A stretch of 64,000 nucleotides of DNA from Echeneis naucrates (GCF_900963305.1 NC_042514.1:262501-326500), one strand, 5' to 3'; counted from the first letter of the stretch, positions 1-15,470 are shown. Numbers and translations are program-made. The notes: generated from the letters alone by a model not told the origin.

Positions 1-373
1 TCTGATCTGTGTTGTGGATATTTTCAGAGTCAGCAGAGGTCAGTTTGGGCCAAAGAGCTGACTCTATTCTGTCCCCATTTCTGCCCCGTGGTGTCAGACC
101 CAAATCTTTTTAAAATCTGGACTTTCTTTATTTCATAAAAAAGCAAAATGTGTTTTATCTGATGAGTTTCATGTGTCTCGATGTGAAAACCCTCAATAAC
201 ACAACAGAAGAATAAATCAAAGTCTTTTTGGTGTCCAGAACAAAGGACATTATGTCCAAATCCGACTCAGGGAGGGATCAGGGCGATTTCCTGTCATTAT
301 TCGGAGAGATGGGCTCAATTTTTCTGACTTCTTCGTAAATTACATGCATCTATCTGACAGAGAACAGAACCAC

Positions 374-513
374 CTTCAGTTTCATCATGGAGCTCCAGCA
401 CATCTTGTCCCCTTGGGGCTCTGGTACCGGATCCATGCCGATCAGCTTGGCCTTGTACCGAACACCGTTTCCATGGAAACGGGAGGCGGTGTGACTGGGT
501 GTCCCAGTGGCTC
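374..513 (-). CDS. dab2: Disabled-family adaptor (DAB2-like), single exon from the start of the PTB domain; rest of gene off the left edge
   Basis: The minus-strand exon encodes about 46 residues containing [14 protein letters not shown], then GDKM and SSMMKLK. This matches the first strand and helix of the phosphotyrosine-binding (PTB/PID) domain of DAB1 and DAB2, where the family reads KGDGVKYKAKLIGIDDVPDA..GDKM..DSMMKLK. The exon is bounded by TTTCCAAG (acceptor, ends at 514) and AAG|GTGGTT (donor, 371-373), and ends at the MMKLK boundary. The next exons would lie at lower coordinates, outside the window. DAB proteins are endocytic adaptors that bind NPxY motifs of LDL-receptor-family tails and clathrin/AP-2. 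DAB2 is preferred over DAB1 because the neighbour is a PTGER4 paralogue, as on human 5p13, and because GDKM is DAB2-like. Oddities are a weak GTGGTT donor and FHGNG for FKGDG. It could be an intact gene or a decaying paralogue; one exon cannot decide. Confidence 0.6.
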
Positions 514-611
514 CTTGGAAACAGACGAAAGACAGCACAGGGTGAAATGATGAAGGGAAATGTGTCTCTATATTTACATGAAGTAGTTGTGTTTTCATCG
601 TGTTTGTCTCA

Positions 612-815
612 TAATTTTCTCACAATCAGAAATACTTTATTAATCCCTGGAGGTAACTTTTTGAAATGTGTGTGTTTTATTGCAATGCTCAGAAGCTCTG
701 TTCTATTCTGCACACACACACTCCCTGGTGGAGCAGTCACCAGGGAAACGGGGATCGAACCACCGACCTCCTGAACCACAGACGGCGGCCAGAGCCAATG
801 AAGCCCCAGTGCTAC
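612..815 (-). mobile_element. tRNA-derived SINE-like copy
   Basis: Read on the minus strand, the stretch has a polymerase III B-box-like motif (GGTTCGATCCCC, at about 752-763). It is followed by a GT-rich spacer and ends in GGGATTAATAAAGT, the kind of 3' tail seen on many fish SINEs and LINE partners. The A-box side is degraded, so the 5' boundary is approximate. No target duplication could be fixed. Confidence 0.4.
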
Positions 816-3349
816 ATTCACACTCAGACAAAACAGGAATCTCCCGTCTGGGTGAGTTAGTGAACCAGACAACAGACGGACGGTTCATCATCTGTGGGCA
901 GAGTCACCTGACACCACGAGTTTTAGAGGTGTGAACCTGCCCCCTCACAGGTGCCGTGACCTCGGGAGTTTTTGCTGGTAACTGGTGTTTGTTCAGTGGC
1001 TGAATCTTCTTCTTCTGTGGCGTTTCCTCTGCCGACTAACGGTTCAAATTGCTGCCGGAGTTATTTTTGAAATAAAGACTAAACTTAAAAAACATTAGGA
1101 CTCTGATTTCACATCCTGAAAATTGAGCAGTAAAAACTTTACTTCAGGTAATTAAAGGCTTTTATGGAGAAGTGGAATATGATCCAATCGGGAGAATTTC
1201 TCCTGAGAGTTAATGATCAACACGTCTGAGTGTTCGTGTCTAAAAGGATTATGGAAGAATTAGATTTCCCAAACTGCTGTGTTCATTAAGCAGCTGCTTT
1301 TCCAACAGTACACAGATGGGCCGAGGACATTCGTCTCTTAAATGTTTCCAGTAACAAGAGCTGGAACAGCTGGACTGGCTCCCAGAAACAAACAGCTTCT
1401 CACCTGGAAACCCGATCTCTAGAAAACAGCTCAGACTCTGAGTCAGCCAACAAGAAGTCCACACTTACTGATCGGTAAAAAGTGATGATCTCCTGGATCT
1501 GGATTCATTTTGGGAAAAGAGTTTAAGCTTTAAAACCAGATTCCTTCAGCTGTTCTGTGTCTCTAAAAGGTTTAGAAAGTTTTCACTCAGGTCAAGGCCA
1601 AAGCTCGGTCAAGTCTCCGCATCACGAGTCCTACCTCTTGAGGGGGGGGGGCAGGTCCAGACAGCAGCTCGGTCCGGGGCTGGACTTCCATCCGTTTGCT
1701 CCATCAAGTCCATGGCCAGGTGGGTAGTCGTGGTCACACCCGGTTGGTCCAGTTCAGCTCCAGGAATGACTGACGGAAACAAAGAGTCCCTCTGCTCTGA
1801 ACCTCCTCGTCTTCACTCAACAGACACTCCTCAGGTCAAAGGTCGGGACGTGACGCTCCGGTGATATATTAACATCCACTGGAGGAAGGGGACATGGGAA
1901 CTGATGTGGGGTGGAGAGGCCGTTCATGGGGGAGTCGGGACATGTTGTCTCTGTCCTCGGGGGCGATGAGGTCACAGTTTTCTTTTACTGTCAAACTCTC
2001 GATGGACTTTTCTTTAAAGATCTAAGCCAAAATACCATCAAACTGAAAACACCAGCAGGAAGGAGACAAACCAGGAAGAGACGTCTACAGGAAACTGAGT
2101 CAAAGCAGTAAACATGATGATTCAAATTATTACTATTATCAATATTATTAGTCAACAGTAGATTTAGTGACGGACGTTTAGTAAACTGAGTAAATTTTGG
2201 TCATGGGGACCAGACTATCTCTTCCAGGACTCTGACTCATCTGATAATTCTGATGTGATCGTAGTAAAATAAATGCTGAACATCTCTATGGTGGTCCTGA
2301 CTTGGACCTGATGTAATCTCCAGGTCTCTGGTGTTTCCCCTGGTCCTCCTCCACCAGACCTGATCCGGATGTCATCACCCCCCCAGACAGAACGTGGACT
2401 GTGACTGAAGATTCTTCCATTCAAGCAGTTAACAACTCTGAAGATCTCTGTAGACCTGACTGAAGTGGAGCAGACCTGCAGACTGAGGTCTGGGTCCATC
2501 AGTGTGGGATTTGATCTGATCTGCTGCACTTTAAAGTTGTCGGTTCAGTCGAAGGTTCAGGTTTAACTGGAGATCCAGGTCAGCATTGACAGACTGAAGA
2601 ATCTGTAAACACACAGGATGTCCCTTTTCCAAGCTGCTGGTGTCTGTAAGTTGTTTGTGCAGCAGCAGGTTCCTCTGGTGTTGGTGGGGGGGCGGGGGGG
2701 GGATCAGAGCTGCTCAGTGTAAACACAGATCTGAACTGCTGCAGATGCTGACGTTCCCACTCGATATTCCCCAGTCCTCACATCCATTTACAGGCATCTG
2801 TGTTTGGGACAAAATACCAACCACTGGGAGGGAGGGGGGTTCATTGAGTCCACCAAGAACTATTATTAAAGAATTATCTCAAAAGTTTAAGGTCATTGAA
2901 TGTAAATGAAGTATCATGAATCATAACCTGTCATTGATAAAGAATCTATAATCTATAATGTTGGTTCGTTGGTTCAGAAACTACTGAGGGAACAAAGTTC
3001 ATTATTATTGTTGATCATTAGATTCATTCATTAACGTGTTCATTATAATTATGTATCAGCTGACACAACCCCCCCCAAACCACCCCGTGACATCAGCTAT
3101 GGCAGACGTGAAGCGGAAGCTTGAGGACAGAGATTTGACTCCTCATGGGGGGGGTTAGAGACGGCCCACAGTTGTGCGCAACATCCTTGGTGGTGAACTT
3201 GATCCGGATTCCTGGAAAGCTGCCAGGCCGCAGATGCCAGAGAAAATACCCCAGCTGCCTTATCTGCCCCTGCAGGGGGTTAAAGAGGAAACGCGCTCAC
3301 GTCTTTCCCAGACTGCAGGAAGCCCCTCCGGGCGGGTCCGCATGACGCC

Positions 3350-4600
3350 ATGGAAAACCAGACCTTTACGCACGGATCCGGATCCGGCAACCTGACCGTG
3401 GCGCAGAACCAGATCGCGCTGCCCATCCTGATGTTCGCCGGGGGGGCCGCCGGGAACCTGATCGCCATACTGGTCCTGTCGGTGTCCCGGCAGGACAGGA
3501 AGTCCTCGGCCTTCTACACGCTGGTGCGCGGCTTGGCGGTCACGGACCTGCTGGGCACCTGCCTGGCCAGCCCGCTCACTATCGCCAACTACCTGGACCG
3601 GCAGGTCCTGAGGTCGGACCGGGTCTGCGGGTTCCAGTCCTTCCTGCTGCTGTTCTTCGGCCTGACGGGGCTCAGCATCATCTGCTCCATGTCTGCGGAG
3701 CGCTACCTGTCCATCTGCCGGCCCTACAGCCACCAGCGCTGGGCCGTGGACCGGCGCTTCGCGCAGAGACTGCTGCTGCTCATCTGCGGCAGCCACGTCC
3801 TGTTCTGCGGGCTGCCGGGGCTCGGCCTGGCCGGCTCCGTCCTGCAGCCGTCCGGGACCTGGTGCTTCATCGACTGGGACACGGACGACCCGGCGGCCGC
3901 CGCCTACCTGGTCCTGTACGGGGCCGCCAGCCTGCTGTTGATCCTCGGGACCATCTTCCTGAACCTGGCGGTCTGCGGGGCGCTGCTGCTGATGAGGCGG
4001 AGGGTGGTCCGGCGGCCCGTGACCCGGATCAGCGTCCGGGACCGGTGGACGGCTCTGACGTCGGCCGCGGAGACCCAGATGATGACGGTGCTGTTGGTAA
4101 CGTCAGCGGTGGTTCTGACCTGCTCCGCCCCGCTGGTGGTGAGTCCGACTCGGGTTGGAACAGGGAGAGAGCACAGTGGTCCAGATCCAGCTGATCCAGA
4201 TCAGGATGACATTTAACCGAGCTCGGGGTCCGATTCACTCACTGATGTCGATAATTGACTCAGTCTGAGCAGAGAACATCCAGGACCAGGTCCAGGTCCA
4301 GGTCCAGGACCAGGACCAGGACCTGGACCTGGACTTCTTCCTGACTGAGGAACAGACATTGAAGTCTCGTTTTTCTCAGTAACTTAAAGGACCTGCAGGT
4401 CTCAACCGGGTCTCATTTGTCTCCTTCAGGTCCGGGTCTTTGCAAACCTTTTCACCCAGCTGTCTGACCCCCAGGCCGACCTGACCGCGATCCGGATCGC
4501 CTCGGTAAACCCGATTCTGGACCCCTGGATCTACATCCTGCTGCGGAGGTCTCTGTTCCGGCGGCTGCTTGGTCTGTCCAGACGGACCCCTCGGCCCTGA
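3350..4600 (+). CDS. ptger4c: Prostaglandin E receptor EP4-type GPCR, short-tailed (ptger4c)
   Basis: Two exons, 3350-4138 and 4430-4600, give 319 residues. The split is after PLV at the end of TM6 (CTGGTG|GTGAGT; CTTCAG|GTCCGG). The seven-helix protein shows prostanoid-receptor marks: N-glycosylation sites at the N-terminus (NQT, NLT), SMSAERYLSICRPY in place of DRY at the end of TM3, the ECL2 motif GTWCFIDW, and IRIASVNPILDPWIYILLR in TM7, whose arginine is the known carboxylate contact for prostaglandins. By family it should couple PGE2 to Gs and cAMP at the plasma membrane. The protein stops about 20 residues after TM7 (RRSLFRRLLGLSRRTPRP), whereas human EP4 has a long phosphorylated tail of about 150 residues; intracellular loop 3 is also shorter. 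Short tail plus separate locus fit the fish ptger4c paralogue. An unseen alternative 3' exon remains possible. It is convergent with slc35e1. Confidence 0.85.
4270..4335. repeat. GGTCCA/GGACCA hexamer tandem array, self-complementary
   Basis: Intron 1 of ptger4c carries about nine tandem hexamers of the type CAGGTC/CAGGAC. The last copies switch to the complementary form (CAGGACCTGGACCTGG), so the array can fold back on itself. Confidence 0.7.
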
Positions 4601-5402
4601 TGAACTGTCAAATTCACTTCCTGTCGCACACCAAGTCTCGGACCTGAAACCGATTCGGGGCAGCCACAGGGGGACTGACCGGGACCAGCTGTCACCCAGA
4701 GCCGGACAGAGGTCCTGGACCAGAGAAGGATCCTGCACGGACACGGGGCCTACTGGACTGGGCAATTCTTGCAGTACTGACCCGCCGGTCCTGAATCCAA
4801 CAGGAGAATCCTGTTGGACCTGCAGGTCTTCAGACTGGGTAAGACCAGCTGCAGTGAAGACCAAGATACATTTCTGCAGGACAAGACACCGAGACACAGA
4901 GACACAGAGACAGCAGGACTCTGAGACACCGAGACAGCAAAGACAGCAGACTCTGATCTGAGCTGAACTTTGAATTAAAGACTCATTTAAACTGAGTTTG
5001 TGTTAAATCTCTTTGGTTCTGGACAGTCTGTGTCTAGACAGACATGGTCTTTGGATCTGATGCTGAAGAGTCTTAAAGCTTCATGCTACTGACCATCAGA
5101 GAGCAACGCCTCTGGTCAGACTGTACTGAAGTCTATGGGAAAACGTCCCTCCTCCTCAGTAAATGTTTATGGTCTCAGTCTGAAATACAACTTGATGTTC
5201 ATTAGTTTAGAAACAGAGCAGGAAGGAGGGGAGGGGTTCGGGGGGAGGCTACTGTGTGACTGACATACTGAACCATCCAATCAGGACAGAGACCAGAGCA
5301 GGCAGATCCACCTTCTCCTCCAAAGATGATTTTGATTGGTCTAAAAAAATGGCTAAAAGACAAATTACAAAGTGTATGCTTCAGATAGTGATGGTGATGT
5401 CA

Positions 5403-5433
<31 letters not shown>

Positions 5434-7433
5434 TGTGAAAGTTTCAACAACCCTTCAGGAAACCAATCAGACTTTAATCAAACTGAGTCCGTCAGCCACT
5501 AGAGGGCAGAAAATTCAAGGACACATGAACCATGATCTTTCTCCTCTTCATCATTGATAGGGAATCTAACTCTGCTAAACACATTCTGTAAAACTGAGTT
5601 GATGATGTTGGATTAGGACGTCACTGTTCAGCCGCACATTTGTGCCTTTAAATATTTGAGTGGTTTGTGTGAGACCTGTTCCAACTCCGATGGTGGGAAA
5701 CCAGTTAAACTCAACAACCTCCGAGGCAACAGGAAGCAGCTGACCGTTTATGTTTAGTTTTCATGATGCATTTATTCCCCAACATTTAAAAATAGTTTTG
5801 ACTAACATGAATAGACGAGGCCGTGCAGAGCTGCACCTCCGTACACTTTAAACCCCAACGTCATAAATAAAAATCTATAAACATCAGTTCAGTAAAAATT
5901 CTGTCTCAAGAATCATTAAAGACACAAAAATAATAATTATACAATTTATCTTTCTGCACCTGTTAACATTTACACCAGTGCAGCTTTACAGCAGAGTGAT
6001 GTGACCACACAAACAGGAAACCCAACCAGAGGGAAAAAACCAAACGTCCAACAGGAAGCAGTTTAACAGCCTCACTTACTGTCTCATCAGCTGATGATTC
6101 CACTGGACGTTTTTCAAGATGATCTTTGAACAAACAGAGCTCCATCACTTCCTGTCATGTTTCACCTCATCATCAAACTCATCATTTTTAGAGATGATTT
6201 AAAGTTGGAGGTTTAAAACCATCAGAGTGTGAAGGACATGAAAGCAAAAAGCCACATGAATAAAAACAGAGTTGCACTGTTGCCTCTCTCTGAATCTACA
6301 GCTGAAACAAAAACGAATGGCACTGAAACAAAATTTTCTTCATGTTTCCACAAAAACCTACATTGATTCTACGCCTTTCTGTTGCAGCAGGGAGACACTG
6401 AGAGCGTCAACGAGAACAGCAGAAAAACTCTAGCTGTTTCTTTAAGAAGTGAACAATTATTATTAAAGATATCAATAATCATTAATAATAATAATCATCA
6501 TCATCGGGCATCAAGTCCAACTGAAACTACAGCTGAATCTTCAATTTGCACAAACTCTGATTTCATGCAGGTCTCACTTTAAATGATGCCTGTCCGGTGA
6601 CTGCAAACAGCAAAAGTTTGTTCACAATGTGAGAAGGAGACAATGACAGAACTGCTTTGGTTCAGGCTAAACACAAAAACCTCTGAGTGAGAAACTTTGC
6701 TGATCAATAAATGATCAATGAAAAATAATTATCCTGTTTTAACTTAATGTTTGAAATAATTCAGGATCATGATTTTTCTTCAGGCTTTTTTTTTTTTTTT
6801 TTCTCAAAAGTTGAAGTTGGAGCAGAACTGGCCTCAGTGAAGTGGATTCATCCTCTGGGGATCACGAACACAGTTGCCAATATATTTGAGCCTGGCCCAA
6901 AAAGCTGGACTCACCTGGTCTCAGTCTGATCAGGTTCTCAAACCAAAATCTACAAAATAACAAAAAGTCTACCACTGTCCAGACAGAATTGATCAGACTC
7001 CGTCAGAGTCCATGTCTGGACCAGCAGCGGATGATTCATCTGAGCTCGTTAAGTTCCTCCTCTTCAGGAGGAAGAATGAAGCTGAGCTCTTTTCTGCCAG
7101 GATCCTGATGTTTCCTCTGAAGACATGCTTCAGCGTGAGACAAACAGGTTTTAAATGTGTGAATCTCTGATGGACGTCCTCCATCGTCTCAGCTGTCCCA
7201 CTCGTACCAGGTGACAGGAAGTGCAGTTTGGACAAGGAGGAGCTTGGAGTGTCATCACCACAGTCTTCCTGTCATCAGTCGTGAAGCAGGTGGGAAGACC
7301 GGGGAGGGGATGGATGTGTGTATGGATGTGTGTGTGTGTGTGTGTGTGTGCGTGTGTGCGTGTGTGCGGTGGGGGGCTCTACACAGTAATCTTCATGACA
7401 ACGACTCAGAGTGAGGACAGGCCCCCCACCCCC
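4601..7433. other. Convergent intergenic region between ptger4c and slc35e1
   Basis: This region holds the two 3' UTRs. An ATTAAA-type signal near 4974 could end the ptger4c mRNA. TTTATT at 5771-5776 (AATAAA on the minus strand) is a candidate end for slc35e1, which would give it a long 3' UTR. Also present are copy A of the unnamed repeat family (about 5059-5355), (GT)n runs at 5404-5424 and 7327-7350, and a poly-T run at about 6787-6801. No coding exon was recognised. Confidence 0.5.
5059..5355 (+). repeat. Unnamed interspersed repeat family, copy A
   Basis: Near full-length copy. It has the head ATGCTGAAGAGTCTTAAAG, then CTACTGACCATCAG, GAAGTCTATGGGAAAA, GTCCCTCCTCCTC, the GATGTTCATT block and ACTGTGTGACTGACA..CTGAACC. 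The same ordered blocks recur at seven other places in the window. There is no coding capacity. Confidence 0.7.
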
Positions 7434-10787
<3,354 letters not shown>

Positions 10788-12705
10788 CTTCAGCGGAGTG
10801 ACGAGTCACCGGTGCGATGAGAGCGAGTGTCCGCTTCCGCCGCACAGCAGACAACGAATCAAGCGCTCCTCTTCCGGCCGGGCGCTCCAAAATAAGAGCC
10901 AAGCACTTCTAAAATGGAACTGCTGCTTCTAAGATGGTAGACTGCGCTCACTACACCGATCATTACATATTTAAAACACACAGCATACAGCAGGCAAACA
11001 ACCCAGACAAAGTGGAAATAATACAGCCAATATAAAGAGTTTTTTTTTTCTTTTCTTCAGCCCCCCCAATACGGTGGCCGGGAGGTGCAAACGAACATTA
11101 CAAATTCTGAAACACTTTTCCAAAACTTGAGACAAATTTACATTTTGGAAAACATTTTCACACATCATCACATCACATCACTACCATAGCACATTTACAT
11201 GTCCCGAAACAAATTTACATTTCAGAGAACAAACCATCATGGAGCTGCTCTGTACTGATACAGATTGGATGGCACGGTCTGTCAGTCACACAGTAATCCC
11301 GCCCTAACCCCTCTATTTGCCCCGCCCCGTCCGAAAACTTTTTTCCAAAGACTCCAACATAAGGGAGGAGGAGGGACATTTTCCCATTGACTTCAATGCG
11401 GTCCTGCCGGTCACGTCCCCCCCCTGATGGTCAGCGGATGGAATGAAGGTTTACAACAAGCTGATCACATAAACAGAAGCTGCAGTTACAGAAGAGAAAT
11501 TGTAATGAACAATGAGAATTTTGTTCTGGATATTAAAAGTTCAAGAATGTCAAGGTGTCCAACTCTGCAGGAATAATCAAGATTTATTTTCAGACATCTG
11601 AAACAAACAACAGAAAACAGACAGACAATCACAGTTCTTGATGTTTTTTTATTAACACATATTAACATGTCCACTTAAAGGACTAAGTAGCAAATCTGTT
11701 CTCTTCCGCATTCGACTGAACACAAAAGGTTAATTTCTGTACATTCACTAAGGCTCCATCTTTAGGGAAAACACAGGTTTCCATAAGGCAAACAATATTT
11801 AAAGGAATGATATTAAGTACTTTATCCAGCATGTCAGTTTCTATCAGTTCTTCATGACAGTACAAAGACGAAGCTTGTAGCCTAATCTGTCATTTCAGTC
11901 CATATTTTACAACCTAAATACACAGTAAAGGGAGAAGCAGGTATAAAATAACAGTTTTCCTGTGTAAGATAGGTTGGTGCATCAAGTCTTGTTAATTCTG
12001 AACATGAATATAAATCTTTAAATGAATATGTAAATAAATATTATACACAACAGCCTCATGTCTTTATCTGCACAGTCAGTCTCAAGAGCATTCAAACAAA
12101 GACACAAAAACAACCCAAACAAAACAAAGTTGTTGTTTTCTGCTAAAAGTCGTTATAGTCGTGTGACGGAAACTCTAAAAAGGTGTGATAAGATCATTTT
12201 TGTGGACAAAAGAAGCAGAGAGCAGCTTTTACAGATAGAAGTTTGATACACAAAAGAAAATACCAAAATAGAAGTCATCTACTTCTTAAATCTATGTTCA
12301 TATTACATCTCACTAAATTAGATTATTTGAAACCTAAAATTCAAATAAACTTAAAAACTACTGCTCTGTGACCTGAAGGTGAACTGACTCAGTCACTGTC
12401 CAGGAGACGTGTTGATAATATCAAATGAATGAAATGTGGCTCTGCGGTTTAAAGAGCTCTTCTAGAGAGTTCTTCTACAATGAAAACAAAAACAGTTGGT
12501 GAATCTTTACAGTTACTGAACAATAACTGAACAGGCCAATGACGAAGATGATGCATAGCCTCTTTCCTCCATGCTGTTCTCAGCCCATCAGGCAGCTCAT
12601 TTTTTCCATTTTTAGCAACAGTGCAAACAGCAGCTTGCACTTACAGAGACACCTTCACATGTGTGTGATGATGGCTGCTCACCTTCTGACCTCCTGACCT
12701 CTGTG
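10788..12705. other. Intergenic region between slc35e1 and med26; probable med26 3' UTR
   Basis: The region holds copy B of the unnamed repeat (about 11230-11455, minus orientation). Minus-strand AATAAA signals appear as TTTATT at 11583-11588 and 11648-11653, and could end a roughly 1.1 kb med26 3' UTR. No coding exon was seen. Confidence 0.5.
11230..11455 (-). repeat. Unnamed interspersed repeat family, copy B
   Basis: On the minus strand it reads CTGACCATCAGGGGG, then GAAGTCAATGGGAAAATG, TCCCTCCTCCTCCC and TTACTGTGTGACTGACAGAC, in the same order as the other copies. The middle block is diverged. Confidence 0.65.
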
Positions 12706-15176
12706 TCAGTCCAAACAGACGTACGGCAGTATGTTCAGCTGGCTCTCATCCCCATGAGGGTCTAGTGAGATGCACTCGGTCCAGTCGTACCAGTTACCCT
12801 TGGTGTCGTAGCAGCCGTTGACCCCGGACCAGTGCTGTGTGTGTAGCCTGCTGAGGTCTTGGCAGCTGACCTCTCTGCTGACCCCTGGGAGATCCTTGGC
12901 TGGTAGTTCTGTTGCTAACGCGTGTGTCTTCTTGGTGTCTTTACTTCGGTGTTCCTCTTTCTTTAGAAACTCAGTCATGAAAAAGTGTGCACCGGGAGTG
13001 TTGGTGCCCGATGATGTCAGCACAGTACTTTGTTGGCTGAGGTACAGCTGAATGATTTCGCTCCTCGACAGCGCTTTCCAGTCGGTCTGTTGGAAGGGAC
13101 TGGGAGGAACTGGTGCATTCTGCTTCGGCTGTTCGGACCACTGAGCTTCAGGCCGATGCCCAAGTGTGACCTCGACCTCCTGGTCAGACTCCTTATGGTA
13201 GGAGGGCTTGATCTGCCCTGTCACAGGGTCAAAGGTCAGCCTCCTGTCTTTTAACCTGACTGGTTTCATGCTGTCATCTACAGTCTGTCCATCTAAATTC
13301 ACCCTGTAGTCCTTCGGCCTGTATTTCTGCCTTTTTCTTTTCTCTGTATTGCTGACAGCATCCTCATCCTCCAAGCTGATCCCCCCACTGCAGGACGAGG
13401 GAGGTGAATTTTGAAAAGTTGAGGAGGCTGACCTGCTGTGAGAGTCCAAATCTGCAGTGTGCAAAGTGTCAGTGTGTGAACCCTGAACACAGATGTTTAA
13501 AGCCTGAGGAGGCGGTGCCAGCCCAGAGACATCCACAGTCCTGATCCTTGGGCCGGGGTTCGGGAGACGATGCTCACATTGTGCTTGTTGTGCAGGCTGT
13601 TTGATGACAGCGTCCGGCATTGGAGTTTGAGGACTTTGGAGGGAACAGCGAGGGCTTCTGGGTCGATACTGCCCCCCAGAGGCAGCGAGCTCCCGTCGGG
13701 CTTGCTGCTGCAGAACTGATGCTTTCAGCAGAGAAGAAGTGCTCAGAGGCTTGCTGTGTCCCAGGGCACTTGAATGAGGTTTCACAGCATTCACAGGGAT
13801 TCTATTGATCCTGTCATTATCCAGAGGATCTGAGTGCTCCCTGTCTGAAGGCTGATGTCCACGCGAATCTGTAAAAATATCTGAGTGACTGCTAATTCCA
13901 ACGACTGGCAGCGGTTTTGAGTTTTGGATTTTATCGTTGAGAGATGTTTTGGAGATCTTGCCCTCCTTCTGATCAGCCTTACGTTTCCTGCTGCCTGGTT
14001 TCTCCAGCCTTGGCTGGTAGCAGTTGTTGAAGTCATTCCTGTTTTTCAGCTCTGAGCCGGTTTTACCTGATGGTGTGGTGGCCGCTGGAGAGGAGATGCA
14101 GGGATGAGCACCAACATTGGAAGACCACGACGCACCAGCGTGTCCTTTGGAGAACATGTCAGCGCTCCCAGGCTCAATCAGCTTCTGCCAGTTCTTCAGA
14201 AGCTTCTTGGCTCTTTTTGCAAGATCCTCATTCTTGGTTTTCTTCCGGACGTCGTTGATGAGCTTTCCCAGACGGGTTTCCTTCAAGGAGACAGGACTGG
14301 GGTCAAAAGTTGATTTTTGAAAAGCTGGATTGTGCTGCTGTGCAGAGGCTGTGTGTGTCTTACCTCCAGGGCCTCTTTGGTGATGGGATATTTCTCCAAA
14401 TAAGAGATCACCTCCACAACTACCACCATGTTGCATATCTGCTGAAAACACACACAGGATTTATACATCATCAGTGTTGTGTGTTACAGCAGCAACAGAG
14501 TCCCATAAACTACACAAACATCATTTACACAATAAGACAAAGAGCTTGTGAAAACCTTCATTTGAATAAACTTTCAAAGGTGCAGCTGTAGGTCCTGAGA
14601 TGATGCTCTGAGGCTGGTTTCAGGATGACAAACTGAGACTACATGCAAATACTAACAGCTATTTTAATCCCAGAGAAGTCACATCTGGGCTGGTTTGGTG
14701 ACATGATCGATAATATCATTCAGAATAATATAATATTAACTGCATGAAATTAAGATCCACCATTAGAGTCGTGGTCATCTCTGGTTGTAATGAATCATTG
14801 AAATCAGTGATCTAATAAGAAGAAAGTGATTGTTCTTCATCCGTCAGTCTTTACAAATTGAGATAAGGCCTGCAGAGACAGAATGATCACCAAAGACAAT
14901 CTGCGTCAGATGAGTCCGAACAGGTGACTCTGACTGAACCTGCAGCTCAGATGAGTATCGATCAGGTAAATATTGATCAGAGGACTGATCAGCAGCAGCT
15001 AATTCGTGTTAGCTCGGTAGCCGCCGGAGCAGAGCTGTGCCGGGCTCTTTGTCCGGCTCTCCCCGGCTCCGGGCCTCGGACACCGGACACCGGGACGTAC
15101 TCACGTTGCTCTGGCCGTCGATGGCCTGCAGCAGCCGGTCTCTCATCAGCTCCGGAGTGGCCGGAGCCGCTGTCAT
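12706..15176 (-). CDS. med26: MED26, Mediator complex subunit 26
   Basis: Three exons (minus): 15105-15176, 14364-14438 and 12706-14280, giving 573 residues (human 600). Exons 1-2 and the start of exon 3 encode the TFIIS N-terminal-like domain: LMRDRLLQAIDGQSN, then EVISYLEKYPITKEALE, then ETRLGKLINDVRKKTKNE and AKKLLKNWQKLIEP. The long middle is low-complexity and poorly conserved. The C-terminus carries the two Mediator-binding blocks: YRPKDYRVNLDGQ with FDPVTGQIKP, and NWYDWTECISLDPHGDE ending in LNILPYVCLD. MED26 docks the Mediator core to RNA polymerase II and to elongation factors (super elongation complex) in the nucleus. Splice junctions are GT-AG with phase 0 at both. The start ATG sits in a CpG-rich region and gives the human-like MTAAPATPE. 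The neighbours slc35e1 and smim7 are the human neighbours. Confidence 0.95.
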
Positions 15177-15470
15177 CGCCTGGCGGTGCGTCGGCTCGGT
15201 CTGGGCGGACTGAAGGCGGCGGGCTCCCCGGAGAAGTAGAGCGGGGCGGGGCGGGGAACCTGCCGACTCTCACGGGCCCGACGGAAGACGCAGAGCGGTC
15301 GACATGTGTGCTCATGGTCCGGTCGGTCCTCGGGAGTCCACGGTCCACACGGCGGCGACGGAAGACCCTCCCCGAGAATCGGCTACCCCCCCTCGGCTGG
15401 CAGCCTCCTCCTCCTCGGCCTCATCCGGCTTTTTGTCAAGCTGCCGCAAAGCACGATGGGATATTTTACG
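15010..15470 (-). promoter_or_regulatory. CpG-rich promoter region of med26
   Basis: A dense run of CpG dinucleotides surrounds exon 1 and extends about 300 bases upstream, between AT-rich flanks. Read-through in either strand of this island gives only composition-driven ORFs. Confidence 0.5.

Larger units (their letters stand above)
1..3349. other. Left flank: mostly non-coding, with one DAB-type exon and one SINE
   Basis: Apart from the DAB-like exon at 374-513 and the tRNA-derived SINE near 612-815, I see no supportable gene here. The stretch has short G/C homopolymer runs (around 1641-1650, 2686-2701 and 3069-3076) and ordinary AT-rich fish intergenic sequence. The 5' exon(s) of the DAB-like gene (minus strand) should lie between 514 and about 3300 if the gene starts inside the window, but I could not recognise a start exon. 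The last few hundred bases before 3350 become GC-rich and are presumably the ptger4c promoter and 5' UTR. Confidence 0.6.

Noticed and set aside
3260-3796. 178-codon open frame on the minus strand
   Set aside because: Antisense shadow of the GC-rich ptger4c exon 1; no family resemblance.
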